NCBI GenBank assembly: GCA_020698575.1 | Contig: CM036248.1 | Location: 17,277,229 to 17,341,228, forward strand | Reading direction: 5' to 3' | DNA: 64,000 bases | DNA from: Bostrychus sinensis | Taxonomy: Eukaryota > Chordata > Actinopteri > Gobiiformes > Eleotridae | In this document: piece by piece, positions 47,501 to 57,811 of the stretch | How positions within the stretch are numbered: the stretch's first letter is position 1 | Layout of the letters: every line of letters begins with the position of its first letter | The notes under the pieces: generated by a model | The model's input: only the letters and a program-made list of their open reading frames with translations | Databases searched by the model: none | Told to the model about the DNA's origin: nothing | Translations under genes and position numbers: made by a program

Positions 47501-47964
47501 TGTTTCTTTTGGTGACTTTGACTTGCTTCTTTATTTTGAAGATTTGGACTTGGACTTGCACATGGATGACTCGGACTTGGACTCGCATTGTAAGAACTGA
47601 TGACTTGACTCTGGACTTGCTTGGATTATTGGATTACACTGACTTTTGTACTCTGTAGTAGATAAATATAATCATATAATTAATGCCATAATCATTTGTA
47701 GAATCTCAGTTTCTAAAGATTTTTCATTTCATTATTTATACTGTATGTTTTTATGTTTTAAAGCTGTCTTTTTTTTAATACACCCTGCAGGTCTCAGCAA
47801 CAGGAGCCTCGGAACCCATGTCTTTTACCTCAACCAACTTTGATTTAACTACTTCAGACTGTGAGCCAAGGTTTGATTCAAAAGGGTTGACCTTCCCCTG
47901 CGCTCTTCCGCTCAGCTCAGATGGATCTACCGCAGCTGAATATACCTCTGATAAGCTCATGTAA
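37556..47964 (+). CDS. Gene C: near-intact receptor-like gene with one frameshift
   Basis: Eleven exons with good GT-AG sites: 37556-37595, 38662-38810, 38924-39050, 39127-39400, 39491-39748, 39838-40007, 40080-40145, 40231-40281, 40450-40551, 46401-46451, 47791-47964. The layout is as in A: signal peptide (MLLFYLLLTLGTI), split domain 1 with LTEQDNEAYLSI, domain 2 with QQDSGYYKFRGS, domain 3 with LEDAGIYDFVDREGN, membrane segment, CCCCVKKCCCKK, and a Pro-rich tail with SPDPP twice and VSPPPPPSQ. It has two tail exons beyond those of A. Every exon phase fits except exon 4, which carries one extra base near 39269 (B lacks it), creating TAG at 39276-39278. The tail ends TSDKLM because six bases are missing relative to A. 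Intron 9 has swollen to 5.8 kb with transposons. It is either a very young pseudogene or a functional gene with a base error in the assembly. Confidence 0.8.
38478..38505. repeat. Poly-A tract in intron 1 of gene C
   Basis: A run of about 27 A within a local imperfect duplication (the CTGGCTTTTAGTG and AGCTTCTGGTTTGATAA words recur on both sides). Confidence 0.85.
40998..41624 (-). mobile_element. Second Dong/R4 copy, 3' fragment
   Basis: The minus strand repeats the 3' end of the element at 29600-32620: the CCHC knuckle and endonuclease are readable at 41131-41568 (CRLCKEAPETIQHITAGC, QPDIVVMDKQQRKAVVVDIA). It starts abruptly at about 41624 (5' truncation). About 150 bp just downstream of the frame are missing compared with the first copy, near 41058. 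The frame closes after EKLEK with the same TAA as the first copy. It lies in intron 9 of gene C in reverse orientation. Confidence 0.88.
41665..45690 (+). mobile_element. L2-type LINE, interrupted by a hAT element
   Basis: An APE endonuclease and reverse transcriptase of the L2 group can be followed on the plus strand through frameshifts. Endonuclease motifs: LALLNIRSLANKS, LTEIWLR, VGDFNIHV and GHTLDLVLSHG. RT motifs: LSNYRPISKLPFLSKVLEK, LLDLTAAFDTVDHQILL, GVPQGSILDPVLF and, after the insert, the FADD box (HCFADDMQVYL). The C-terminus has WNSLPLSIRTAQSL. The 3' end carries the CTATACAAATAAACTTGA-type tail common in L2 elements. Frame breaks near 42690, 43170 and 43370 make it inactive. It sits in intron 9 of gene C. 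Confidence 0.85.
43672..44633. mobile_element. hAT-type element nested in the L2 LINE
   Basis: This 962-bp element starts TAAGGGTCCTCCGATC and ends GATCGGAGCACCCTTA, a 16-bp inverted repeat with one mismatch. Exact 8-bp duplications AAAAATAT flank it at 43664-43671 and 44634-44641. Removing the element and one duplication restores the LINE frame from LGSILKKY straight into GISFHCFADD. Both ends are rich in GATCGGCCGATC-type palindromes. It has no transposase. Confidence 0.95.
45706..46310 (-). mobile_element. Tc1-like transposon remnant
   Basis: A minus-strand fragment of a Tc1 transposase is readable at 46024-46310: NRGWLMQQDTDSKHRSKSR, then HLLEWPSQSHDLNPIE with the catalytic Glu. The N-terminal half is missing. 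The left side has the CAAAGAAAAAATATTGGCAC type terminus. It ends in a short GA-repeat close to exon 10 of gene C. Confidence 0.75.
46480..47640. repeat. GACTTGGACTT-rich dispersed repeat in gene C intron 10
   Basis: The segment is filled with imperfect repeats of GACTTGGACTTG and GACTCGACTCAG words, clustered at 46920-47070 and 47420-47640. Such sequence is the ends of a dispersed teleost repeat. Class is uncertain and no transposase is seen. Confidence 0.5.
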
Positions 47965-49691
47965 TGTGGAGAAATACACTGAAATCCGTTTTCTTCTGTA
48001 CAATGAATATTCCAGATGATTTTGTCTCAACTAAAAGCCATAATTATATTAGTTGTACGTTAGACCATTGCATGCAGTACACATCAAGCCACTTTACATG
48101 AAAAATTAAATACATAAGACAAAGAAAATCATAAACTAACACTATGCCTTATAAAATAACAACTGTTTTTTTTCTCACTTGTGATTCTTTTGAACTGCTG
48201 CGTTGTGCCTGTATTATTTGTATTTATTATTTTATTTTTGTTGTGCTTTTGTTGTCACCATAAACATTTTTTGTTTGTTTTTCTGTCAGAAAGAATTACA
48301 TGTGGTCTGTTACATTTCACAAAAGAGACTTGGAAAGAATAATTGCCTGTAAATAACTATATAATATATTTAAATGTATGGATTAGTGTGATAAATATTA
48401 TTTATTCATGTAAAAACATCTAACTGTGTATGCATAATGTGTTTAATCTAAACATTACCCATAAATGAGTATTATTGAAGGCTATAACACAAGAACAGGT
48501 TGACGTGCAGAACTGTTTTTTGTTGTTGTTGTTTTTCATATCAAAAGGCATCAGAAGTGTTTATCCACTTCAGGTCATCTAATACTACCTCTAAAATTAC
48601 TAAAGGTATTGATTGCACTGTTAATATAAATAGCTTCGGTAAATGAATGACAACTAAAAACTGAATGTAAATAAGTCTCAGGTGTAAAATTAATGAATGA
48701 TTACCATTTTAGAATGAGATATTAAAACACAGACGCTCTATCTCTGTAAAATATTATGACTCCTTTGTCTGACTGCTGTGCACACGTGGGCAGAGTTCAC
48801 AACAGGGCTGAGTTCTATGATCCACACAGGTTTGGGGAGTAGAAGTGAAGAAAAAACATCCTGAGATCCAAATATACAATATAAACATAGGTACCTATGA
48901 TTATTACAAGCATTTACAAAACCTTGATTCAACTCATTCACTGTCAAACATATGTGATTCAGAAATGAATAAATCAACCTCAGCCACAAAATTAAATAAA
49001 TTATAATATGTGGCTTTGTTGATTTTAGACTGCAAAAATAACTTAGTATGTTAATATTTAAATAAGTAGTCAGCATAGGGTGACCGCCTCAAAAAGTAGG
49101 ATAAGTAGTACAATTTGGTGGGACACACTTGAGAACTAAATTGATACACACAAATACCAACTTACTGAGATACAAGTTGCTCCAGTTTAGGGCCTTTTAA
49201 ACATACAATGTGCTTTTGACATCCGAAAAACACATTTTGCAAAGCAATGTCGTTACTGAGACTTTATTCATTGGAATAAAAAAGGTGGGACAGAAAACAA
49301 TCAAAGCTCTGAGTGTGTATTTTCTCAAAACAAACCAGCAACACCAACACCAGCTCACAGCTTCATGGAGAGGTTAGAAAGTCTTCAAACACAAGGGCAG
49401 CAACACATCAACCATACCTATCAAGACGAGACGCCCACAGATATTTATTCTACATTTTACACAAGGAACCTTACCTTGTTCTTTAGGCTACTTGAACACC
49501 TGCAGCCTGCAGTGAGCAAGTTGAGGCGTAGAAATGTAATTGTTGACACAATAAAGATAAAGTATACACAAATTAAATTCAAGAACATGTGAATTTTCAA
49601 AACGCTACAAATGACATGATGATTACTTCAGAGAAACCAGTTGTTATCTGAGATAATGACTTTCTAATTATTCATTCCTTTATGCTTACAG
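47965..49691. other. Spacer between gene C and pseudogene D
   Basis: AT-rich, no convincing exon. I searched for a signal-peptide exon for D like those of A, B and C and did not find one. An open frame at 49365-49592 has no recognisable features. Confidence 0.45.
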
Positions 49692-52045
49692 CCTCAGCAT
49701 ACTTACACTCGAGAATATGCTTCGGCAGCACATACGACCTACCATCAGATTTGACACCTCCATCTTACAAAGGGAAAATATACTGCACTCCATCTGGAGA
49801 AGTCAAAAGGCTGGTTGTGAACGAAGGAAAGGTAAGCCAGTTTTTGTGCTAAATGCGAAGAAGTCAATTTATTTACAGTGCACATTTCATACAAAAAACG
49901 AGTCCCTTACTTACCGCAATAAATACATAAATATGACCAAAACATGTAGCCTACACTTTGATATCTAGACCGCCTTAAATTAACGTGTATGTGTTTTCAA
50001 AATACTCAGTCAATGGACCCACGCTTCATTGTTTCATATCAGCGAATATATATGCCCAGCTTGACAGAGGAAGATGAGGGGGCTATTGCAGCTTATACAC
50101 TGGGTGAAATGATCTCTCTCTCTATTGTTGGTAAGAGAAGTGAGGACATAATCACCAAAATATAATATGTTGTACAGTATTACAAGCATCTATATTTTTT
50201 TCTTTTTTAAGATTGTGAGGAGCCAGAAATGAAGAATTATGGACAGTACTTTTCCTGGAAATTGCCGCACGGGGCTGAAGAGTCTGGTAGGCAGATAGTG
50301 CTCTGGATTCGCACAGACCCCGTAGAGGGCAGGGGGCAGGTGAACGGACCAGTTTACACCATACATGATCTCACACAGAGAGACAGCGGTTACTACAAGT
50401 TCAGGGGCGCTCAGAATGAATTGTTAAAATGGACAAAGCTGAAAGTCCACGGTAAGGCTTCAAGTAATAATTTTAAATAAACACTGTGTAATAAAAATAA
50501 ATTTAATATGATCTTTCTTTTGCTACACAGAATATATTGCAAGTCTTTCATACTCACCAGAGGACTCACTCCTCTCCTTTTACATTTTCACAGTTTAAGC
50601 TTAAATTTTACCCTTCACATAAAAATGTAACTCCTAGGCGAAAACTTCGTTGGTAGAGTTAAGTTTACAGACAGTGCCTTCATCATCAAAAAAGTAAAAT
50701 GGGAGATGCTGGGTCATATATTTTTTTAGATTATGAAGGCAACCTCATCCAGCACATCGAGTTATTTGTGACAAGTAAGCAGCACACTGAAAATAATTTA
50801 TAATTCGTTTCTTTGTGTTAAATTCATCAAGAAAAACACATGTGTAAAGGTTTATTTTTGCCATTTCAGTGAGAATTCCAGGCTGGATAATTGGTGTTGT
50901 AATCGCAGTTATTGTTGGGATGGCGTTATTATGCTGCTGTTGTATCAGAAGATGCTGAGCTAAAAAGAAGTCTAACAAACGGAGTGAACCTGCTCCTGAG
51001 CCGGAAACAGCGCCACCTGCAGCACCAGCTGTGTATTCCCATAGTTAAGTTTTAAATGTCACTACACATACCTTTGATAATTTATATATTCCCTCAAGTG
51101 AACAAATGTAATTGTTGTTGTACATTATTAGAATATGTAAAAATACTCAAGCAAATATCAATTGAATGTGTTACTTTTATAATTCCTTAAGTGCACTATG
51201 TACCAAAGTAATTGATATCTATACTTAATTCCAAAAAAATAACAAATCTAGTATAATAATTCATGCATGAAATTCTTTAACCTGCACATACATTCTTAAG
51301 TTCAGATTTTACAACATAATGTAACTTAATTTGCAGGAGATGACAACAATACAGTGTTCAGATCCTGTTAATCAACCTACACCTTATTCCCATCTTGTGA
51401 ATGTACCGGCCACCAACCCTAGTGAACCTACAATCACCTCTCTAGATCCACCGCTAAATTTAAAGTTCTAATTGTCAAAGTCAAGAACCTGCCTTTTTCA
51501 CTTGTAACCTTTCTAATTCTTCCCTGCAGTCATATGAGTCTGTAGTTGCTGATATGAATCCACCACCTGAGGTACAGTCATTCAGAATAAATCAAATACA
51601 TTGTTGCACGTCCTCATGCTACAAAAAACAATAAATCTTTAGGTTGGTAGGTGTGTGCATTGACATGTATTGCCCTATTTTCCTAGGTTGTTGTCTATCC
51701 AGTTGTGTCTAGATATGTGTTTATTTGTTCGGCTCTTGGAAAGCCAACTCAAATGCATAGTGCTTTGTATAGAATGTAAAATGTCCATATGATTCGACTG
51801 TATAAAAATAAAAGAGGTTAGGGCTAGTCTGTCTGTCTTCTGTACAGCTGTATCCTGTTTTTCACTTTTGATTATATTCTTTATTTTAGTTTCCAGTACC
51901 AGGAGGTTTTGGATCTTACGCAGCTGCTTCACTCTCAGAACCACAGTTTAACGTAAAAGGAATGACCTTCCCGTCTGCTCCCCCCCTCAGCTTAGACGCA
52001 TCTGCCTCAGACATGTATAACTCAGAAAAGCTCAACTTTTTGTAA
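49692..52045 (+). pseudogene. Gene D: decayed tandem copy of the receptor-like gene
   Basis: Exon remnants: 49692-49831 and 50010-50130 (domain 1, with ICFGSTYDLP and LTEEDEGAIAAY), 50212-50451 (domain 2, with QRDSGYYKFRGA), about 50531-50774 (domain 3), 50870-51045 (membrane), 51337-51466, 51531-51572, 51890-52045. Domain 3 is broken: an extra T in the stretch near 50580, an in-frame TAG near 50654, and a further shift near 50700. In the membrane exon the cysteine cluster reads CCCCIRRC followed by TGA where A and C have a Cys codon. No exon 1 was found. The last exon is nonetheless well kept (GMTFPSAPPLSLDASASDMY, ending NSEKLNFL). Splice sites are largely intact. It is the most diverged of the plus-strand copies and most likely dead. 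Confidence 0.82.
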
Positions 52046-53902
52046 CCTTCTTTCAGCTCAATGTTGTCAGAAAGGATGTTCATTTATCCCAGTGGTCATC
52101 AGTTAAAAGGGCTTTAAAAAAAACAATTATTTGGTCTGGAAATCTTTACAAACCTTGTCCAGATTACCTCTTTTTATCTTATTTAGATTTTCATTTTGTA
52201 GTCTTTGTGGGGATATAAGCTCAACTTACACAACACTTACCTCAGAAGTGCCACGGATGATGACAAAACATCTGCTAAAGAGCTAACTTTACTCTTTTTA
52301 AAAAATGTTATTGTTATGTTAGGTTACATCAGGGATGTATTTACCGAACTCTTGTGGCTGATCCTTGTACCTTTTTTAAGTTTAAGTGACATTATTGGTG
52401 TATAAAATATTAAACCAGACTGTGTATGATTTTAAAAACTCGATACTCAGGAAATTAAGCCGCTTGACAACGCAGTTCATTAATTTACATTTTATATTGT
52501 TAACTTTGTTAACAATATAAACAACAATAAAAAAGTATTTGTTCCTAGAGGCATTTTAAGGCAATAAGCACAGATTTACAGTTGTTTAGAAGACTGTTGT
52601 GTAAAGAGTATTAGTAAGTGCCACATTTTAAATCACATTTCTTAAAGTACTTCTTAGTTGTATTACAGTGTAATTAAGGGCCAATGATAAGCTTCATTCT
52701 AACTATTTAACACCTCTAACAGTGTAACTGGAGTTTATATACACAGACACATTTTTATAAACATATTGGTTTCTTCTTTAATTTGAAACAGTTACTTGTC
52801 TTATTAGCTGTACTGTATGCATGTGAAAACAAATGTCTAAAAAAATAAATGCGATATTAAGATTTTGTGTGCATTCTTTTCTGTCATGTGCAACATGGCA
52901 CCTGTCCCAAATGCTCATTCAAGCATAGACATTCCTCCCAACACTAACAGTGCCACCAGAGAGCACCCACTTGAAAGATTAGATTCCTACATTAAATCTC
53001 TCAATATTATGTTTTCATTTTTAAGAGAAATTACTAATGAGCTTTTGAGCTGGTCTACTTCACCAAAAGAATACAGAGTTTATCAAAAATGATCAGTCGA
53101 GGTGAGAGCAAACCATCACTGCCATAAAGCCTTCAGTTAACTTAATGGATGTGCCTCCAAGAGAAAAAAAACAAATAAGAGGTTGGTGGGGAAAATAAAT
53201 TGTGGTACATTTGTTTTTTTTTTGTTTTTTTTAAATCATACCAAATTAAGGTTTGATTGTGAAAAAACAAAGATTTAAGTGTCTGCTGGCCTGTTTCAAT
53301 TTCAATGTGTACAATAAGGACCCAAACCACTTACAAACTGTGACCTTTAGTGGAGATATATACAGATCAGGAGTAACATTATGACCACCTACATGCCGCA
53401 GCCCTATACCCATTAGACTTTGATGCACTGTCTTTTTACACCTTTCTATTAAAGCCAGCATTAACATCTTCAGCATGTTGAGGTACAGTTGCACATCTGT
53501 TGGATAGGACCACATGGGCTCTCCTTCGGTCCTACATGCACCACCCCTGGTCCTTCCTTGGATCATTTTTGATAGGGACTGACCAAAAGACCTGCAGTTT
53601 TGCCCATTTGTCCTTGAAGGACATTAATGTTACCTTGCTGACTACTACATGTATGTCCCACCGACAAACAGGTCCCATGATGAACAGATGTGTTCACCTC
53701 ACCAGTCAGTGGTCATAATGCTAGGCCTGATTAGGGTATCTATCAGAATTTAGTCTTTTCTACTACTGGGAGATTAGTGTATTTGTACATGGTTGCACAC
53801 AAATAAAGAATAAACACTTTATAAATAAAAATGATTAAAAAGATCAATTTATTCTTCGGGATGTTTTGACAAACATAAAAATCAGTGCCATTTATTTTGT
53901 CA
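52046..53902. other. Spacer between pseudogene D and tmem109
   Basis: No coding exon is seen. The left part should hold the former 3' UTR of D; the right end next to 53903 is the likely tmem109 3' UTR. A MITE-like repeat at 53363-53733 lies inside. Confidence 0.45.
53363..53733. mobile_element. MITE with AACATTATGACCACC termini
   Basis: The left end reads GATCAGGAGTAACATTATGA, and the reverse complement of the right end reads ATCAGGCCTAGCATTATGAC, so the termini are imperfect inverted repeats of about 25 bp. TA precedes the left end. It is a short non-autonomous element of the kind common in fish; the superfamily is probably Tc1/mariner but is not proved. Confidence 0.65.
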
Positions 53903-56532
53903 CTAGTCCCCTTTACTCTTCTCTACTGCCTTCAGCCGACCCTCGAGGCTGCTGATCCTCTGCTCCACTGCACACGCCTTCTCGGATCCAGAGGTGAGCA
54001 GCGTCAAAAGCACACACACCAGCACTAGGCCCACTAACCTCACTGCTGTGGTGTCAGCTGTGGCCGTCTTGTCCAAAACGATCAGTCCAAAAAACCAAAG
54101 CGCTAGGACGGTTTTCACAATCCAGAACACTTGCCTTACTACACCAATGAGCAAACGCAGGAGGATGGCCAGGACCCAATAGCCAATGAGCGTGAGCAGA
54201 CCCCATTGAGCTACTGCCTGTCACGCCCTCTGGAGTGAACCGGGGCAGCGTCAGAGTGGCTGTGAAGAAAGAACATTGATAATAAGTAAAAGAGGAGGTT
54301 GTAAACAAAGTGGTGCCAGACAGATTGCTTGAGGGAGAGGCGCGTCTGTCTGTTTTCACAAGCAATTTCCATGTAACATTAGTATGCAGAGAGCTACAGA
54401 GTGCACCATGCAGCAATGCTCAACATGCCTCTTCCTCACACACAGCACAAAGAAGAACAGTCCAATACCCACCGTCAAATCCCGTGACCCTCAGGATTTC
54501 TGTGACATAAACAGCAATGACATTCAGGCCACTGGCAGCTCCCTCGGCCAGGAATCGGATCACTGTCTCCAAAAACTGTGTACAGGAAGGGCAGGGACAT
54601 GTTTAACTTTGCAATCCAGAGGTAACAATGAAGAAATGCAGCATTCTTAACTCAGCATTCAAAGCAGGTGAATGCAATACTGTGCTGTGAGGTATGAAAA
54701 AGTGCTTTAATATTTTACTTTTTTTATTATTTTTTAGAAAGTAATGGACCAAAGACAAAATATTATTTTAAGGTGTGGAACCAGACCATTGTTTAGATTC
54801 AGGAGTGTTTTAAGTGATTCTGTACCATTCTGCGCTACAAACCAAAAATACAAACTTCACTCACAAAAAGAGCCATTGTGAGATACTGTGTAAGGGTTTT
54901 GTGGCTCAATAGAAAAAGCATTTACCCCTGAACTGAATTATCTATTTACCATTGTGATATAAAACCAGCATCCAAACAGAGGTCTATGCTCTTCAAGTGC
55001 TTCAAGTTTAAATTTTTTCTTTTTTGTTGTTGTAAATTTGTGTATTTTATACATTGATACACCTTTCATAGCCTCACAAACCTGCTGTGTTCACAGTACT
55101 GCATGCCTATGCACAAGAACACAACTAAAATCCTGTTGATGCAAACAGTACCATATAGCAGCTCTTTGTACAAACATGTTGTTCCAAATTACTTGAATGC
55201 CTTTAAGCTTTACCAAATAGTTGAGGTGAACAAACAGCTGTATGTTTACATGACAGCCGGACAGTGCCTCTATTTCAGATCAGTCTTACAAGCTACAAAA
55301 AGCACGCTGGCCTCATACAGAGTGTAACCTCATCAGGCAGGGTCAAGGATAGCCCCGGCGTGTTGGACAAGTGTCTTATCTGCACCTGTTGCACTACACA
55401 CTGACGCATTGAGTGAGGACTGTGAGGAGAGGAGGCATATGTCACCTAATGTTAGAGAGCATCTGTCTGAGATATACAATTAACCATTTACTGCTATGTT
55501 TGGTTGTTGAATTTGAAGGATTAATTTGAGGTTGTGCATCTTTTAAGGAAAACTTGTAGAACAGAATAGTTTAGTATTAAAAACAACCAACATTTTGTCC
55601 ATGTTTTTGAATGGTCAAGTTAACAGCATAATTATTAATAACATGCATTGTGCAACAGTGTATCTAAAAGAGTGAATTCTATTTAGACTTAGGTCATTAG
55701 TCATTAGTCAGTAGTTATCAGCACATTGAGCTTATATTAGTAGCCTACCAGCTTATATGGTTACATTCTGGTCTGACATGCAAATAGTGACAAGTTAAGG
55801 ATACAGGCTGCTGTATATAGTCATTTTCTCAATATAGTTTGCATCAGCACTAGCTTAGGTCTAAAGAGACACGTGTTCAGGGTCTGTCTGAAGCTAGAGA
55901 ATGTAGGGCGGACAAGTTGAAGAGGTTTCTTACCATGGACACTGTATAGATGTTCTCCTGACCAAACACTGACTCAAGAAACAACACTGTACTCTGGAGA
56001 AAGGGACCACAGCCAGGAGGAGCAGGGATAGGGGAGATGTGGAGGGGGTTGGATGGATGAGTGCATTGAGGGCACAGAAGATGAGGGGATCAAAATGGAG
56101 ATTAGCATGTTGAGGGGCAATAGGAGAGAAGTATTTGAGAAAGGTGAAAATGATGACAGGCAGAGTTAAAGATGTTAGTCAAGTACAGCTTAGCAAAAGG
56201 TGGTTAAAAATAGCCCAGCAGTAAGACAACATAAATGTCAGGAGGAAACTGTATAAAGCGGTGTTGCGTTGTGTTTCAGTGTGTACCTCCGTGACTGAGC
56301 GCACGACGCTGGTTCCCACCAGTGACTCCACATAATGCTGAATCTCATGGCATGTCCCGGTGATCACAGTGCGGAGTGTAACCGGTGAGCTCTTCCCTGA
56401 TTCCTCGGCCCCCTCGTCGGCTGCAGCACAGCCCACCGCCAACAGCAGCACCATAAAAATAAAGGCGCTGAGCAAACGGTGATGAGCCGCACATCCCCCC
56501 TGCAGCCCGCTGCCAGACGCACTAAAAGCCAT
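53903..56532 (-). CDS. tmem109: Transmembrane protein 109 (mitsugumin-23 type)
   Basis: TMEM109 is an ER and nuclear-envelope membrane protein reported to form a cation-permeable channel. Four minus-strand exons: 56287-56532 (start ATG 56530-56532), 55934-55993, 54473-54575, 53903-54259 (stop TAG 53903-53905). Exon 1 has a signal sequence (LLSAFIFMVLLLAVGCAAAD). The luminal region contains TGTCHEIQHYVESLVG and LNVIAVYVTEILRVTGFD. The last exon has hydrophobic helices (GLLTLIGYWVLAILLRLLIG, IVKTVLALWFFGLIVLD, GLVLVCVLLTLLTSG) and a charged coiled-coil end (EQRISSLEGRLKAVEK). The last exon contains one extra base near 54217-54221: TLTLPRFTPEGVT is in one frame and AVAQWGLLTL in the next. Total exon length is one base over a multiple of three. 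Adjacency to prpf19 in mammals supports the name. Confidence 0.85.
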
Positions 56533-57811
56533 CCTTATAGACCCACAAGAACCAATAGGCCTATGTTGAAAAATAATGTGAACAGGTTATGCAACGCAGG
56601 TTGAGAGCAGGTTGGGCTGGCAGTGTTCAATGACTCATACAAGCCTGAAATCAGAGTTTAAAATGGCTTCTGTCCACAGCAGTCAAAAGGCTACAAAGCG
56701 ATGTTTAGATCCACATGCTGCAGCTTTTCATTACACCTAAAGCGCAACAAAACAGAGTATTTAGTGACGTAAGAATAAAAAGCTGCAGTGTTAGGGTTAG
56801 GCTAAAAAGTAAGCATGCACAATTTACACAAAAAATTAAACAAAAGCGACCCGTGCTGCGTTAAAATATCCAGAGCAGGAATGTTCTGCTTCACCAAGGA
56901 CACTCCAGCTTTAACGGTGTCTATATTAGGCAAGAAAAAGATAAGGACTTACATCCAGCTAAGGCCAAAATAGTTGTCTGCCCTTAATTTCTGGCAAAAT
57001 GAAACGTGACAAAAATATTGTTTGCGGAAAGTGTCTTCTGAAGTTTCTTCTTTGGTGAAGCTTTGCGCGTAAAAAGCACACGGTGGAAACGCAGTGACGC
57101 TGGGCTAAGCACGAGTCAGCTAAAGCCTCTTATTTCGGCTCGGAGCCCCTTCACCACATTTAAGTGTAGGGCTCCTTTGTTTAAAACGCGCTACAGCCAC
57201 GGATTATATTGCACAAACCTATAAAATCTCTCGCCGCTGTGCGAGCATGGCACTCCCTTCCCTCCAGCGTTTCTAACGACTGTTTCCAGTTTGCAAACCC
57301 GCCAGGATTTTGTGGGAGGTAGAGGCAGAGTAGGAGGAGGGGGAGGAGGAGAGCGCCACAGAGGGATAAACAGAGATCTGCGCACTGGCCTTTGTGGTCT
57401 ATTTAATCATGAGATAATACAGATTTATTAATGTCATGTAATTGCAGAAAAGTGATTTTTTTTTGTCAAAAAAATTAACAGCAGCAAAACAAAACTGTTA
57501 TTTACACAGCATCTTAATACAGGATGATCCAGGGAGGAGGAGGATGTGTCCAAAAAAAAATGACAGGCAGTAGTACATACACGTTATGCAAACGTTCACT
57601 GTGTTAGAGGAATGTCCGTTTTCACTGAAGTCTTTGTGTTGTGACCTTTGTCACTCACATTCAACACTGCACTCTCTCAACAAACTACATTCACTACAAT
57701 CACCACTGATCCACTCATACAAAAATTGATGCTCAAGTTTGTTGATGAATAAAAAAAATAAACCAAGATGATGTCTGTACACTCTGCATCAATGTGAAAC
57801 TTTGGATGCAT
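56533..57811. other. tmem109 promoter side and rnf40 3' UTR
   Basis: A GC-rich stretch with CpG at about 57000-57370 may be the tmem109 promoter or an upstream non-coding exon. From about 57420 to 57811 the sequence is AT-rich and probably the rnf40 3' UTR. No coding exon is seen. Confidence 0.4.

Noticed and set aside
15382..52045. Identification of the receptor cluster as CD5/CD6, CD276 or nitr-type genes
   Set aside because: There are no scavenger receptor cysteine-rich domains and no canonical V-set cysteines or J-like motif, and the tails do not match those families.
54054..54416. A 120-codon minus-strand frame as a separate protein
   Set aside because: It runs through the tmem109 intron end and into its last exon in the frame before the one-base shift; its C-terminal half is an out-of-frame reading of the membrane region.
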